A stretch of DNA of 64,000 nt from Saccharomycopsis malanga. Taxonomy: Eukaryota > Ascomycota > Saccharomycetes > Ascoideales > Saccharomycopsidaceae. The position numbers and the translations under genes were made by a program. Below the pieces are notes generated by a model that worked only from the letters and a program-made list of their open reading frames with translations, searched no databases and had not been told where the DNA came from. The DNA is taken from assembly GCA_004014935.1 (NCBI GenBank), contig CP025323.1:992001-1056000 (forward strand). Reading direction: 5' to 3'. This document shows, piece by piece, positions 1 through 9,965 of this stretch (positions are counted from its first letter, which is position 1; each line of letters opens with the position of its first letter).

Positions 1-270
1 AATCTCAAGCTTGTAGCACAAGGCACTGTGCTTGTCAGATTGTATCCAGCAAGCCAAATAAACCATTTGCGGTTTACAAAATCTTCAGAATCTGATATTC
101 CTGATATCTTCAGCAGAAACCCTAAGCTTCCTTTCAATAGAAATGCGGATCTTACACCTTATGAGGCTGAATTACAAGCAGGCGAAGCTTTGTATGTTCC
201 TCCAAAATGGCTTTATGCTACAAGAAGCACAAACGATGGTTACGTTTTATTGAATAGCAAGTTGAAATGA
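1..270 (+). CDS. C-terminal end of a JmjC/cupin-type protein, possibly the wybutosine-synthesis enzyme Ppm2/TYW4 (partial, 5' end outside window)
   Basis: The reading frame is open from base 1 and stops at 268-270, leaving the last 89 residues. They show a cupin_8/JmjC barrel end: a strand reading VLVRLYPAS, then AELQAGEALYVPPKW, the usual 'GD.L.VPP.W.H' turn of this fold, then a final strand. In place of the second metal-binding His after the Trp there is Leu-Tyr-Ala-Thr, so metal binding is doubtful, as in degenerate JmjC domains. The LYP...NP...F..A.L..GE spacing resembles the C-terminal JmjC domain of Ppm2/TYW4, which methylates and carboxymethylates wybutosine on tRNA-Phe; that identification is inference. 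The first in-frame ATG is absent, so the true start lies upstream of the window. The gene is convergent with the aminotransferase that follows. Confidence 0.6.
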   Translation, partial: NLKLVAQGTVLVRLYPASQINHLRFTKSSESDIPDIFSRNPKLPFNRNADLTPYEAELQAGEALYVPPKWLYATRSTNDGYVLLNSKLK

Positions 271-313
271 TTACTTTAAAAATACTATTTCTCATTTGAT
301 AACATGTAGCGTT

Positions 314-1696
314 TCACAACCCCAACTCCTTTTCGAGCTCAAATACAGACTTGACAACAATATCAAGCAATTTGATAATGTCTTCCTTGCTAATGTGCAA
401 ACTAGGAGAAAACAATATATGCTCACCGACCACGTTGTCGACCGTACCACCTCCTGGCATACATACAGCTCCGTTTTTGGCAATCTTATCGGAGAGCTTA
501 GAGTAGTAGTGGAAATCTACAGGGAACGGTTCTTTTGTCTTTGTATCTTTAACCAACTCAATCGACCAAAAACCCCCTGCGCCTCTAACGTCACCTATTG
601 TTTTGGATTTTCCCAATAATTGTTTTTTCAACTCCTCGCCGAAAAAGTTACCATTGTCAAAGATGTTTTTCACAATATTTTCACGTTTCACCTTCTCTTG
701 CACTGCAAGAGCTACACTAGAATTGAATGCATGCTGGTGGTATGTTTGGGCTCCTAAAATATTGTTTGATCCCTTAGCAATAGCGTCCGTGACCTTAGGA
801 GATACGAGAACCGCAGCAATTGTTACATAACCTCCCCCGAGAGTCTTCCCAATAGTTTGGATATCTGGTCCCTGTCCTTTTGGTAAATATTGTTCCCAAG
901 CGTGGAATGTTCCACATCTACCAATTCCGCACATAACTTCATCAAGAATAAAAAGTATTCCATACTTGTGACAAACGTTTCTGACTCCCTCAAAGTAGCC
1001 AGGAACTGGTGGACAAGTACCAAAAGTAGAACCACCGACAGTCTCAGCTACGAAAGCAACAATTGTAGAGGGGTCATTTGCAATAAATGTCTCCTCCACC
1101 TCTTTCACCAATCTGTCTTTATATTGCTCTAAAGTCTCTCCATCTTTTAAATCTCTGTAAGGATACACAGCACTAGTTTTTATGAACTGGTTTTTGTTGC
1201 CCGTAATAGACTCAAAAGCTTTAGATCTGGAGGAATCGCCAATGGCAAGTGCTCCTAAGGTATAACCATGATACGACTTTTTTCTACTTACAAACTTGAA
1301 TCTCTGCGCTTGTCCCACCTCCTTCTGATACTGGGTAGCCAATTTCAAGGCATTTTCAATGGATTCTGACCCAGAACAGGTAATGAGCGCTGTTTTGAAT
1401 GCCCCTTCAGGAGAGTTCTCCACGAGAAATTGAGCAAGCTTTTCAGCAGGATAGTTTGAAACGTAAAGTGGGAAATTGTAAACACTGTTCTTGGCAGCTT
1501 CTGCCATTGCCTCGACAATCTCTGGATCCTTATATCCTACTGTTCCTACCGCAGCACCGGTAGCACCATCTAACAATGTTGTTTGTTTCTTGGTTACTGG
1601 GTCTTCAACAGTAACATACACACCCTGGCCATCAACCACCCGCGGTTTGGCATCAGCAACATGTCCTTGAATCACCGATACCTGCGTCATTGTCAT
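314..1696 (-). CDS. Class-III PLP-dependent aminotransferase, copy A
   Basis: About 460 residues from the preferred ATG at 1696. A longer reading from 1741 adds 15 hydrophobic residues that the sister gene lacks, so I use 1696. It belongs to the Aminotran_3 family: the pyridine-binding Asp lies in ILDEVMCGIGRCG, the PLP-linking Lys in TIGKTLGGG, and the phosphate-binding turn in TCSGSESIENALK. It resembles the fungal class-III aminotransferases of unsettled specificity (omega-amino acid or diamine type) more than Arg8, Car2 or Uga1. It transfers an amino group to a keto acid; the substrate cannot be read from the sequence. No clear targeting peptide is seen with the shorter start. It is the downstream member of a tandem pair with the gene at 2256-3638 and shares a nearly identical 368-bp central tract with it. 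Two GATAAG-type sites upstream suggest nitrogen control. Confidence 0.88.
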   Translation of the reverse strand: MTMTQVSVIQGHVADAKPRVVDGQGVYVTVEDPVTKKQTTLLDGATGAAVGTVGYKDPEIVEAMAEAAKNSVYNFPLYVSNYPAEKLAQFLVENSPEGAFKTALITCSGSESIENALKLATQYQKEVGQAQRFKFVSRKKSYHGYTLGALAIGDSSRSKAFESITGNKNQFIKTSAVYPYRDLKDGETLEQYKDRLVKEVEETFIANDPSTIVAFVAETVGGSTFGTCPPVPGYFEGVRNVCHKYGILFILDEVMCGIGRCGTFHAWEQYLPKGQGPDIQTIGKTLGGGYVTIAAVLVSPKVTDAIAKGSNNILGAQTYHQHAFNSSVALAVQEKVKRENIVKNIFDNGNFFGEELKKQLLGKSKTIGDVRGAGGFWSIELVKDTKTKEPFPVDFHYYSKLSDKIAKNGAVCMPGGGTVDNVVGEHILFSPSLHISKEDIIKLLDIVVKSVFELEKELGL

Positions 1697-1741
1697 CCTT
1701 GAAATTTTATGAATCAAGATAAGCTGGGGGATGATAAACAT

Positions 1742-2255
1742 ACGAAGCTGTAAATCAAGGGAGCTTTTGGCCCTCTTTATAGATAATGGTTAATAACAGC
1801 GCTAATTTCCTAGTTAGGCAACACCCGCCCCGATAAGCCCTCCCAACATTGCATGCATTCTTATCAGGGAAGTAAGTATAGGGAATTTTTTAAACACTTT
1901 AAGAAGAAATGATTGGTGGTTTGTTGGAAACAAAGATTAAGTTGAGTCAAAAATTTTCTTTGGATGTTAGATAGAAGTGAAATTTGAGATGCAAGTAGCT
2001 AGTTATATAGCCAAAAATGATTGAAAATTGGCATACTAAATAAATTCATATACCAGTCTTCTCTAGTACACATTGATCTTGCGAGTTTATACTGCTAAAA
2101 GTAATCGCAGAAATTATGAATTACAGATTGAAAGTGCATATAATGTAAAAGGCTCTGATATTAGCTACAAGTTAATCCGCATTTCATACTATTTGTTAAA
2201 ACCTATTTGCTAAAAAATATCAAATCAAACTAATTTGTAGTCATTCGTTAAACAA
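1742..2255. promoter_or_regulatory. Spacer between the two aminotransferases with paired GATA motifs
   Basis: The 514-bp spacer is the promoter of copy A and the 3' region of copy B. It holds GATAAG at 1832-1837 and CTTATC at 1860-1865, about 135 and 165 bp upstream of the preferred start. Paired GATA sites are the binding pattern of Gln3/Gat1-type activators of nitrogen-catabolite genes. That fits an aminotransferase but is inference from motif matches alone. Nothing else is recognised. Confidence 0.4.
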
Positions 2256-3638
2256 TTAGCCATCGAGACTGCTTTCAACTTCCGAAATAGACTTTACTAT
2301 AATGTCCACAAGTTCGTCCACCTGATCCTTGGTGATGATAAAGCTTGGGGAAAACAAAACATGATCGCCTATGTGGTTGTCTACTGTCCCTGGACATGCC
2401 ATGCTAGTGGCTCCATTCTTTGAGATTTGGTTGCCGACCACCGTATGGAACTTCAGGGCAGTTGGGAATGGTTCCTTAGTCTTGGTGTCTTTAACCAACT
2501 CAATAGACCAGAAACCACCTGATCCTCTGATGTCTCCCACAATACTGGACTTTCCGAGCAACTTTTCAGTGAGTTGCGCACCAAGGTAGTTACCATTCTT
2601 GTAAATGTTAGCAACCAAGTTGTCACGCTTGACCTTTTGTTGGACGGCAAGTGCTACAGCACAGTTAAAAGAATGTTGGTGATATGTCTGGGCACCAATA
2701 ATGTAGTTTGAACCCTCTGCAATGGCGCTTTTAATTTTAGGAGATACAAGAACAGCAGCAATTGTTACATAACCTCCCCCGAGAGTCTTCCCAATAGTTT
2801 GGATATCTGGTCCCTGTCCTTTTGGTAAATATTGTTCCCAAGCGTGGAATGTTCCACATCTACCAATTCCGCACATAACTTCATCAAGAATAAAAAGTAT
2901 TCCATACTTGTGACAAACGTTTCTGACTCCCTCAAAGTAGCCAGGAACTGGTGGACAAGTACCAAAAGTAGAACCGCCGACAGTCTCAGCTACGAAAGCA
3001 ACAATTGTAGAAGGATCATTTGCAATAAATGTCTCCTCCACCTCTTTCACCAATCTGTCTTTATATTGCTCTAAAGTCTCTCCATCTTTTAAATCTCTGT
3101 AAGGATACACAGCACTAGTTTTCAAAAACGTCTTTTCATCACCCAAAAACTTGTCAAATCTTGCCCTTCTGGCATTATGGCCTATAGAAAGAGCACCAAA
3201 GGTGTAGCCATGATAAGCTTTTTTTCTGCTAACAAACTTGTATCTCTGGCTTTGTCCAACTTCGTCTTGGTACTGTTTGGCCAACTTCAACGCGTTTTCA
3301 ATAGACTCTGAGCCAGAGCCAGTGAGCAATACAGCTCCAAAGGTTTCCTCTGGAGAGTTTTCAATCAAGAATTGTGCCAATTCCTCCGCAGCATAGTTTG
3401 ATATAGCTGCCGGATAATTGTAGATCGAGGTCTCGGCAGCCTTTTTCATTGCATCAATGATCTCACCATCTCTATGGCCCACAGCACCAACAGCAGCACC
3501 AGTGGAGCCATCAATAAGAGTCTTGCGTTCCTTAGTGATTGGGTCTTCTAATGTGATGTAAATTCCATGACCATCAACAGCCATTGGCTTTGGAGCACTC
3601 ACATTAGATTGAATAATAAGAGGATCTGTTTTCGTCAT
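2256..3638 (-). CDS. Class-III PLP-dependent aminotransferase, copy B
   Basis: 460 residues, same family and architecture as its neighbour: phosphate-site LTGSGSESIENALK, PLP-contacting Asp in LDEVMCGIGRCG, and Schiff-base Lys in TIGKTLGGGYV. The start MTKTDPLIIQ aligns with the preferred start of copy A. The two proteins differ at many positions at both ends but are identical from YPYRDLKDGETLEQ to the AAVLVSPK block, matching a DNA tract at 2755-3122 with only three differences from 813-1180. Outside that tract the DNA has diverged strongly. This is what ectopic gene conversion between tandem paralogues leaves. The substrate is unknown; cytosolic location is the default since no presequence is evident. 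Confidence 0.88.
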   Translation of the reverse strand: MTKTDPLIIQSNVSAPKPMAVDGHGIYITLEDPITKERKTLIDGSTGAAVGAVGHRDGEIIDAMKKAAETSIYNYPAAISNYAAEELAQFLIENSPEETFGAVLLTGSGSESIENALKLAKQYQDEVGQSQRYKFVSRKKAYHGYTFGALSIGHNARRARFDKFLGDEKTFLKTSAVYPYRDLKDGETLEQYKDRLVKEVEETFIANDPSTIVAFVAETVGGSTFGTCPPVPGYFEGVRNVCHKYGILFILDEVMCGIGRCGTFHAWEQYLPKGQGPDIQTIGKTLGGGYVTIAAVLVSPKIKSAIAEGSNYIIGAQTYHQHSFNCAVALAVQQKVKRDNLVANIYKNGNYLGAQLTEKLLGKSSIVGDIRGSGGFWSIELVKDTKTKEPFPTALKFHTVVGNQISKNGATSMACPGTVDNHIGDHVLFSPSFIITKDQVDELVDIIVKSISEVESSLDG

Positions 3639-4598
3639 GTTGAAAAGAAGTGGGCAAATATATAAAGTATGTTTGGATTCAATTTTTTCCGTATTGAATT
3701 GATAAAAAACATTAAAAATTCTTCACATATTCAAAGAAAACAACTGCTCTTTTTATACCTTTGCTGGATAGCCACTTTATGTGATTATTTCGTAGGTCCT
3801 CCTCAAGCAATATGCGGAGTTGGCTTGCCTCGAGATTATACGGAGTTCGTCTTCCGCACCAGATAACGTTAGATTCCCCCACAATAAACTTAATACCATT
3901 TATTACGATCTAACCAGGATGGTGAAATATTAACAAAACTCAACGTGAAATATTTTAGAGGATATATTGTATAGGTATTGAAAACAGAGTATTTTAGGAT
4001 AAGTTTTTGCTATTATTACGTTGAACCTTGTAGAATGATAGCTGTATATATGGAGCCTTCAATAAAGTGTCAAAGTATTAGGCAATTTAGCCCCATGCAT
4101 TTTCGGTTTGGTGCTATTTATAATATAAGCAATATATACATATAAGCTCCTAATAAAAGTCTACTCTCAAGTTTTCCATTAGACATTCGGGAAAAAGTGC
4201 TGATTTTCGATAATCTCAAGTAAGATGGTTTATCTTAATTATCCATTTGATTTAGATAAGCTTTTGATGAGTCTGAAAGAAACTTCGTAATTCCTATTGT
4301 TTTCTTTTTAATTATTATGTAAATATTTCATTCTTCACTTTCTATGTTGAAATCACATTATATGCTTCTCACACTTTCTCTCGTTATATATATATCGTCA
4401 TTTGCTTTTTTTAAATACACGAAAGCCTTACAAATCCCTATTTTACAGACCATATAAAATGCAAAAATAACGTATCCATTGTGATTCGCAAATGCAGAAA
4501 ACTTTTGAATCTTGACAAAAAAGCAAAAAAAGAACTGAAAAAAAAATGTAAAAGAAGTAAAATGAATCAACAGAACCCTAAGCGCAAGTTTACAGTAT
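3639..4598. other. Intergenic region upstream of the aminotransferase pair and downstream of SCP160
   Basis: About 960 bp, AT-rich. The part next to 3638 serves as promoter of copy B, with a TATA-like TATATAAAG on the minus strand just before its ATG and a GATAAC at 3862-3867. The part next to 4599 is the SCP160 3' region. Short open frames here have no protein-like features. I see no repeat or RNA gene. Confidence 0.4.
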
Positions 4599-7500
4599 CT
4601 ATTTGATAATTTTCAAAATAGCATCCTTTGCCTTTTCCAAACCATCACTGGTGCCTCTGATAACAATAACGTCATTGACATCGTCGGAAGCTTGAGGGAT
4701 GGTGATGGTGGTACTAGAAGATTTTCTGATTTTGTCAACAGTAGAACCCTTAGGGCCGATGACCTTACTGAAAGCAGATCTATCGTTCACATACAAGTAG
4801 CCGGTGGCATCGAAGCCTTTGATGCTTTCCAATTGACTTTCGATGTACTTCTTGGCCTTTTGAGCATCTTCTTCAGCACCAATAAATCTCCATGGGATGA
4901 TTTTATCTTCCTCACCAGCACTACCGCCAGCGGCATCGTCAGTAATAACAGTCCATTTGTAAGAAGCTCCAGAAGCATCAGGACCCTTTGCTGATTCAGG
5001 CACCGAGATGCTTGGAGTAGCAGAAGACAATTTGCTGGCCTCGCGAGTGAGACGACCGTGTTCAACCTTAACATTGAAATCGTTTCTTAATTTCTTGAAA
5101 ACAGCACCACGTTGAGACAATGCACCGTGGTATTTGCTTGGGATGTCAATAGCAGCATTCCAGTTGTCAGCTGTAAGTTTGACAATGTGCTCTTTAGCTT
5201 TGGCAACATCTTCCGCAGCACCCTTGACTTTGATAATATCAGATTTCTCGCTGATACGAGGAATGATGAGGAATACGTTGTAATCCGATTCAATGGTTCT
5301 TCTGGTGGAACCACTTGGACCAATTAACAACTTGTGTTTTTCTTGTGGAACAGAAAGTTCTTCGGTAATAGAATTTTCTTCCTTACTGACAGCTTCCTTG
5401 ATTTGCGCAATGATAGATTCCACAACCTTCTTGTCACCAGTAGAAGTAATAATTTTGCTGTTAGAGCCTCTGTCTGGAATGACAAGCAATCTGTGCCATG
5501 TCGAACTTTCTTCAGGAGCCTTGGCTTTAGCCAAGATAGCTCTCAAGTTACTACCGTTGGAACCCAAGATGGTTCTGTAATGTTTAGGATCAACCTCAAG
5601 TTCTACTGTGATGGTGTTTTCAACTTCCTTAGCAATTTCCTTGATTTTCTTCTCAACTTCCTTGATACTGGCTTTAGAACCGGTGATTTCCACTTGACGT
5701 TGTGTGAGTTTTTCTTTGTTTTCCTCATCTACAATATCGATTTCCACGCCATACTCATCACGCAAAGATGACAAATTGTTACCATTCTTACCAATGATTC
5801 TAGAGACAGCATTAGGAGGAACAGTAACTACAACTTTATGGCTGTTTTCAATTTCGTAATTCAACAAATCTTTCAATTCGTCATGAGCCTTTTTGACCCC
5901 CTTAGAAGGGCCTTTGATAACAACTTCATCTCTCTTTCCTTCACCGTCCTGTGGGAATCTAATTCTCACATTGTACTTGTCCTGTAATCTATTGACATAA
6001 GCACCCTTAGCACCAATCAATCTGCTTTGGAACTTTTGTGGGACATTTAAGGTCTGGGTGGTTTCATCAGCCCATCTTTTTCCTAATTGGATAATCTTAG
6101 TCTTAGCATCTTCGGCATTACGTTTAACACCTGTGATTTTGACGGCAGTGGTAGTAGAAGGGGTCTGGTCTTCTGCCTTGGCAACATCTATCTTGACTCC
6201 AAACTCCTCACTGAGGCCATTGAGGTGGGCACCACTCTTACCAATCAATCTAGACAATACAGAAGTAGGGAATTCAAGTGTGGTGAAGTATTGAGAAGCA
6301 ACCGCATAATCCTTGGCATCTTGCAAAACTTGATGAATCTCCTTGATGATACTCTTGACGTCATCCTTCAAACCATGAATAGTCACTTCATCAATAGTAG
6401 GACTTTGAAAAATGATGTCCAATGGATTGTTTACAGAAGCCTTCAAGGATCTCAAAACAGCACCTTTTGGACCAACAATATGTTTTTGTTCATCCAATGG
6501 CACCTCAATAGATTCATTGACAACATTCTTAGTGAGTTCTCTGAAATTGTTCAATGATTCATCGATCTGAGAGAACTTATCGTTGATTTCACTGACAGAA
6601 GGGCCAAAATCATCATCGTCAGAAACAGAAACCAACAAAATGTCATTTGGTTTGGAATCTGCTAAAGTAGCAAATGGAATCACTTTGACGCTTAGTTTAT
6701 TAGCCAATTCTTCGGTTTGTCTAGCAACAGATTCAGCGAAGAACGAATCAATGTCATTGATTAGCTTGACATGAGTTGGGGCTAATTGGTTGACCAAATC
6801 AATAACGGCTTTCTTAGCTGCCTTGAAGTTGGCTTGAGTGTTTTCTTTGTCAAAAACAAAATCAATATTGACATCTTTAGCAGCACTAGATAATAAAGAT
6901 TTATAACTAGGGACATAGATTTGAACAGAATTGTTTTGAGCAATGGAATCAAGAACATTGTAAGCCTTAAAGTATATACCCAAATATTTACCATGTTGTA
7001 AATTGGCATTGTGAGCTCTTGCAATGTTCAAGGATTCGATGGTATGTTTCTTGGAAGATTGTTTGGCAGCATTGATAGCAGCAGGGATCTTGGAAAGATC
7101 ACCAATGAATTTGACAACCTCTGAGTTCTCCTCTTCAAAAGGAACCTCGACAATGACATTATAATCACGAACAATCTCTTCGGTGTCGATAAACTTGTGG
7201 AATTTCTTTGGAACAATTTGTTCTTTAGTAATGATTCTATCGATCAAGTCGTTAGCAAGAGACTTGACTCTGGAACGAAGCTCCACAATTGTTTCTCTTG
7301 GACCAGAAATCGACACAACGCCAGAAGCTGGAGAAATGTAAATATCGACATTGTCAACCGAGGTCAAACCGGCATCTTTAGCAGCTTGTTCGATAAAAGG
7401 AGCAACCTTGGAATCAACTGTAAATTTGGTGGTCAAAGTTTTAGTATGTTCATCAACAATAGCCAAAATCTGAGCTTTAGCGTCATTAACACCTTGAATA

Positions 7501-8246
7501 TCACCTTCTATAGTGACCTTGACAGAAGCACCAAAGATATCATCTTCATCATTAGACGAAGTGTCAGAAACAGGCTCACGATCAATATTAATCTTAACAC
7601 CATTGGATTCCAAGATTGGTTTCAAGTTTTTACCACCAGCACCAATGACAACGGATCTGGAAGAAGCAGGAATAGTGAATTCAATGATGACTGGTTTGGT
7701 TAAACGGCGAATCACTTCCTTTCTGGCTCTGGCGATAGCAGAAGGCTCGCCTGTGATCAAAAAGGTTCTTTTTTTCGTTTGTTGGGAAGAGGTGCATTCA
7801 ATGCTACATTTGGTGGATTTTTTCAAATTGTTCAAGATAGAAGCGATCTCAGTCTTGTTAATATTCAATTGACTTTCGAAATCCAAAGAAAACGCTTCTT
7901 GGATCACCTTGGATCTCAAAGGAACCGATCTTGAAGAAGAGCCAAAACTAGAAGAACTGGATCCAACAGCAGCAGCAAATGGTTTCTTCATCTTTGGACC
8001 CCAGGCAGACACAGCACCGGCAGTAGTAGGAGCAGTACCGAGAGCAGGAAAAGCAGATTCGTCGTTGATGGAAGCACGCGAAGCAGAAGCAGGAGAAACA
8101 GACGATGTTTCGGTTTCAGTAGCAATGCTGTGGTTCTCTGAATCATCAGCAGCAACAGAATCATTACCACTGGAAGAAACAGATACAGCAGCTTGTGCAG
8201 CAGCAGCAGCATGAGCAGCAGCCAAAAGCTCAGCAGGAGAAGACAT
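4599..8246 (-). CDS. SCP160: Scp160, multi-KH-domain RNA-binding protein (vigilin)
   Basis: 1215 residues, against about 1222 for S. cerevisiae Scp160. The N-terminal 110 residues are Ala/Ser-rich and low in complexity. A long array of KH domains follows; GxxG or near-GxxG loops are visible as VVIGAGGKN (about residue 200), IVGPKGAVL, LIGKSGAHL, LIGAKGAYV, IIGKNGNNL, ILGSNGSNL, LIGPSGSTR and, near the end, VIGPKGSTV. One late repeat reads ALSQRGAVF and has lost the canonical loop, as is common in vigilins where several KH units are degenerate. Family role: an ER- and polysome-associated mRNA-binding protein affecting translation of certain codons and chromosome stability. The gene is transcribed away from SIS1. 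The start follows directly from the long open frame, and MSSPAELLAA is a typical unstructured N terminus. Confidence 0.95.
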   Translation of the reverse strand: MSSPAELLAAAHAAAAAQAAVSVSSSGNDSVAADDSENHSIATETETSSVSPASASRASINDESAFPALGTAPTTAGAVSAWGPKMKKPFAAAVGSSSSSFGSSSRSVPLRSKVIQEAFSLDFESQLNINKTEIASILNNLKKSTKCSIECTSSQQTKKRTFLITGEPSAIARARKEVIRRLTKPVIIEFTIPASSRSVVIGAGGKNLKPILESNGVKINIDREPVSDTSSNDEDDIFGASVKVTIEGDIQGVNDAKAQILAIVDEHTKTLTTKFTVDSKVAPFIEQAAKDAGLTSVDNVDIYISPASGVVSISGPRETIVELRSRVKSLANDLIDRIITKEQIVPKKFHKFIDTEEIVRDYNVIVEVPFEEENSEVVKFIGDLSKIPAAINAAKQSSKKHTIESLNIARAHNANLQHGKYLGIYFKAYNVLDSIAQNNSVQIYVPSYKSLLSSAAKDVNIDFVFDKENTQANFKAAKKAVIDLVNQLAPTHVKLINDIDSFFAESVARQTEELANKLSVKVIPFATLADSKPNDILLVSVSDDDDFGPSVSEINDKFSQIDESLNNFRELTKNVVNESIEVPLDEQKHIVGPKGAVLRSLKASVNNPLDIIFQSPTIDEVTIHGLKDDVKSIIKEIHQVLQDAKDYAVASQYFTTLEFPTSVLSRLIGKSGAHLNGLSEEFGVKIDVAKAEDQTPSTTTAVKITGVKRNAEDAKTKIIQLGKRWADETTQTLNVPQKFQSRLIGAKGAYVNRLQDKYNVRIRFPQDGEGKRDEVVIKGPSKGVKKAHDELKDLLNYEIENSHKVVVTVPPNAVSRIIGKNGNNLSSLRDEYGVEIDIVDEENKEKLTQRQVEITGSKASIKEVEKKIKEIAKEVENTITVELEVDPKHYRTILGSNGSNLRAILAKAKAPEESSTWHRLLVIPDRGSNSKIITSTGDKKVVESIIAQIKEAVSKEENSITEELSVPQEKHKLLIGPSGSTRRTIESDYNVFLIIPRISEKSDIIKVKGAAEDVAKAKEHIVKLTADNWNAAIDIPSKYHGALSQRGAVFKKLRNDFNVKVEHGRLTREASKLSSATPSISVPESAKGPDASGASYKWTVITDDAAGGSAGEEDKIIPWRFIGAEEDAQKAKKYIESQLESIKGFDATGYLYVNDRSAFSKVIGPKGSTVDKIRKSSSTTITIPQASDDVNDVIVIRGTSDGLEKAKDAILKIIK

Positions 8247-8894
8247 GATGAAGAAATACGAGATAACAGAGACACAGGGGCAGGCACGCTAAATGGGTTT
8301 AGCGGTTCGGAGAAGGGTGTTTGAAGTTTGATTCAAGTGTTTTCAGATGTTTGATCTGATTCTGTAGACGAAATTTTTCACCTTTGTCGTTTAGGCGATC
8401 TGGCTAATTCCGTGCGCGATTTCCAAAGCCCTATAAAAAGAAGGAGAAACGCTAGGAAAAAACTTATAAAAAAAAAAACAAAAAAAAATGCTGTGAAAAG
8501 CCCTCAAATTGGCCAAATCTATTCCCAGTCAGCAACAAAAACAGCGAGACATTGCCGAAGTTTCTGTTGAGATTTGGTTAAAAGCTTCCGGAGGCACTCG
8601 CCATATCGCTACCTCGAGGGGTGTACAGCGCATCATATTTCCTGTTTAGGCAAGAGGGGTGTCTCTGGAAGATTCGAGAAGGTTCTACGGAATGCAGTTT
8701 AGGCTGGTGATGAAATATATAAGAAAACCCAAGTTTGCTGGGAAGCACGCTATCTAAGGGATTGGTGGTTTAGAGGATTAACGTGATTAAGCCAATTGGT
8801 ATCGCTAGTCTGTTTGCATAGCACATTACGCAATAGCGGATAAACATTAACGAATTAGCAATAACAAGTAAGCCATATAACTCATACAATCATA
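8247..8894. promoter_or_regulatory. Divergent promoter of SCP160 and SIS1
   Basis: 648 bp. Near the SIS1 side lies an uninterrupted four-unit heat-shock element at 8668-8685 and a TATA-like stretch at 8714-8722 (AAATATATA). Toward SCP160 there is an A-rich tract at 8456-8487 (runs of 11 and 9 A), typical of nucleosome-depleted yeast promoters. No coding region is seen. Confidence 0.6.
8668..8685 (+). promoter_or_regulatory. Heat-shock element, four perfect alternating units
   Basis: The bases read GAA-ga-TTC-ga-GAA-gg-TTC, four NGAAN-type units in perfect alternation with 2-bp spacing, ideal for an Hsf1 trimer. It lies 210 bp upstream of the SIS1 ATG and about 30 bp upstream of a TATA-like stretch. 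SIS1 is a core Hsf1 target in S. cerevisiae, so the site fits its neighbour. Confidence 0.85.
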
Positions 8895-9965
8895 ATGGTT
8901 AAGGAAACAAAGCTTTACGACATGCTTGGCATCTCCCCAAGTGCCAGCGATGCAGAGATAAAGAAAGGCTACAGAAAGATGGCGCTCAAATACCATCCTG
9001 ATAAGCCTACTGGGGACACGGAAAAGTTCAAGGAGATTTCAGAGGCCTTTGAGATATTGTCCAACAAGGACAAACGGTCAGTGTACGACCAGTTTGGTCT
9101 TGAAGCTGCTAGACATGGCGGGCCAATGCCAGGTGCCGGTGGTTTTGGCGGTGCTCCTGGTGGCGGCGGTGCTCCGGGAGGTGGTTTTTCTTTCGGAGGA
9201 GCTCCAGGAGGAACAACCTTCTCTTTTGGAAGTGGTGGGTCACCATTTTCTTCTAATGACGCTTTCAAAATCTTCGAACAATTCACATCTTCCGGTGGAA
9301 TGGGAGACGATTTTGGCTCATTCGGTGGGTCGCCCTTTGGTGGCGGTGCTTCTTTCGGGGGCTCGCCATTTGGTGCTGCTGGTGGCAGAAGAGGCGGTCC
9401 TAGTGGCTTTTCAGGGCCTGGCGGATATCACGAAGAAGCACCAGAACCAGCCACTGTTACCATCAAGCTTCCTTGTAGTTTAGAAGAGTTGTATGCTGGC
9501 AAAGTGAAGAAGTTGAACCTTACGAGAAAAGATAGCAGTGGCCAGCCGGAAAAGAGATTGATTGAAGTGAATGTCAAACCAGGCTGGAAAGCAGGCACCA
9601 AGATCACATTCAAGAAACAAGGAGACTGGACTCCTACTGGTAGACAAACCATTCAGTTTATAATTGAAGAAAAACCACATCCTGTTTACAAGAGAGAAGA
9701 TAACAACTTAGTTGCCACCATCCCATTGACTTTTAAAGAATCGCTTTTAGGATTCAAGAAAGATATAAAAACCCTCAGTGGAAAGACCATAACCATTGAC
9801 AGAGCTACCCCAATAAGCCCTAACAGCGTATCTACTTACCCAGGCCAAGGTATGCCTATTTCAAAAGAACCAGGCAAGCACGGCGACTTGATAGTAAACT
9901 TTAAAGTCGATTACCCATACTCCTTGACTCCTCAACAAAAACAAGCTATTCAGCAGAACTTTTGA
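8895..9965 (+). CDS. SIS1: Sis1, class-B (type II) J-domain co-chaperone
   Basis: 356 residues, nearly the same as S. cerevisiae Sis1 (352). The J domain spans residues 1-70, with HPD at 34-36 that stimulates Hsp70 (Ssa) ATPase. A long Gly/Phe then Gly-rich linker runs from about 75 to 190 ([12 protein letters not shown] repeats), followed by two beta-barrel substrate-binding domains (from about [20 protein letters not shown]) and a C-terminal dimerisation tail. There is no zinc-finger CxxCxGxG, which marks type II rather than Ydj1-like. It acts in cytosol and nucleus in folding, translation initiation and prion propagation. The promoter carries a strong heat-shock element. Confidence 0.96.
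   Translation: MVKETKLYDMLGISPSASDAEIKKGYRKMALKYHPDKPTGDTEKFKEISEAFEILSNKDKRSVYDQFGLEAARHGGPMPGAGGFGGAPGGGGAPGGGFSFGGAPGGTTFSFGSGGSPFSSNDAFKIFEQFTSSGGMGDDFGSFGGSPFGGGASFGGSPFGAAGGRRGGPSGFSGPGGYHEEAPEPATVTIKLPCSLEELYAGKVKKLNLTRKDSSGQPEKRLIEVNVKPGWKAGTKITFKKQGDWTPTGRQTIQFIIEEKPHPVYKREDNNLVATIPLTFKESLLGFKKDIKTLSGKTITIDRATPISPNSVSTYPGQGMPISKEPGKHGDLIVNFKVDYPYSLTPQQKQAIQQNF

Noticed and set aside
314-3638. Recent bacterial transfer of the aminotransferase pair
   Set aside because: Codon use and base composition match the neighbours, and similar class-III enzymes are known in fungi.
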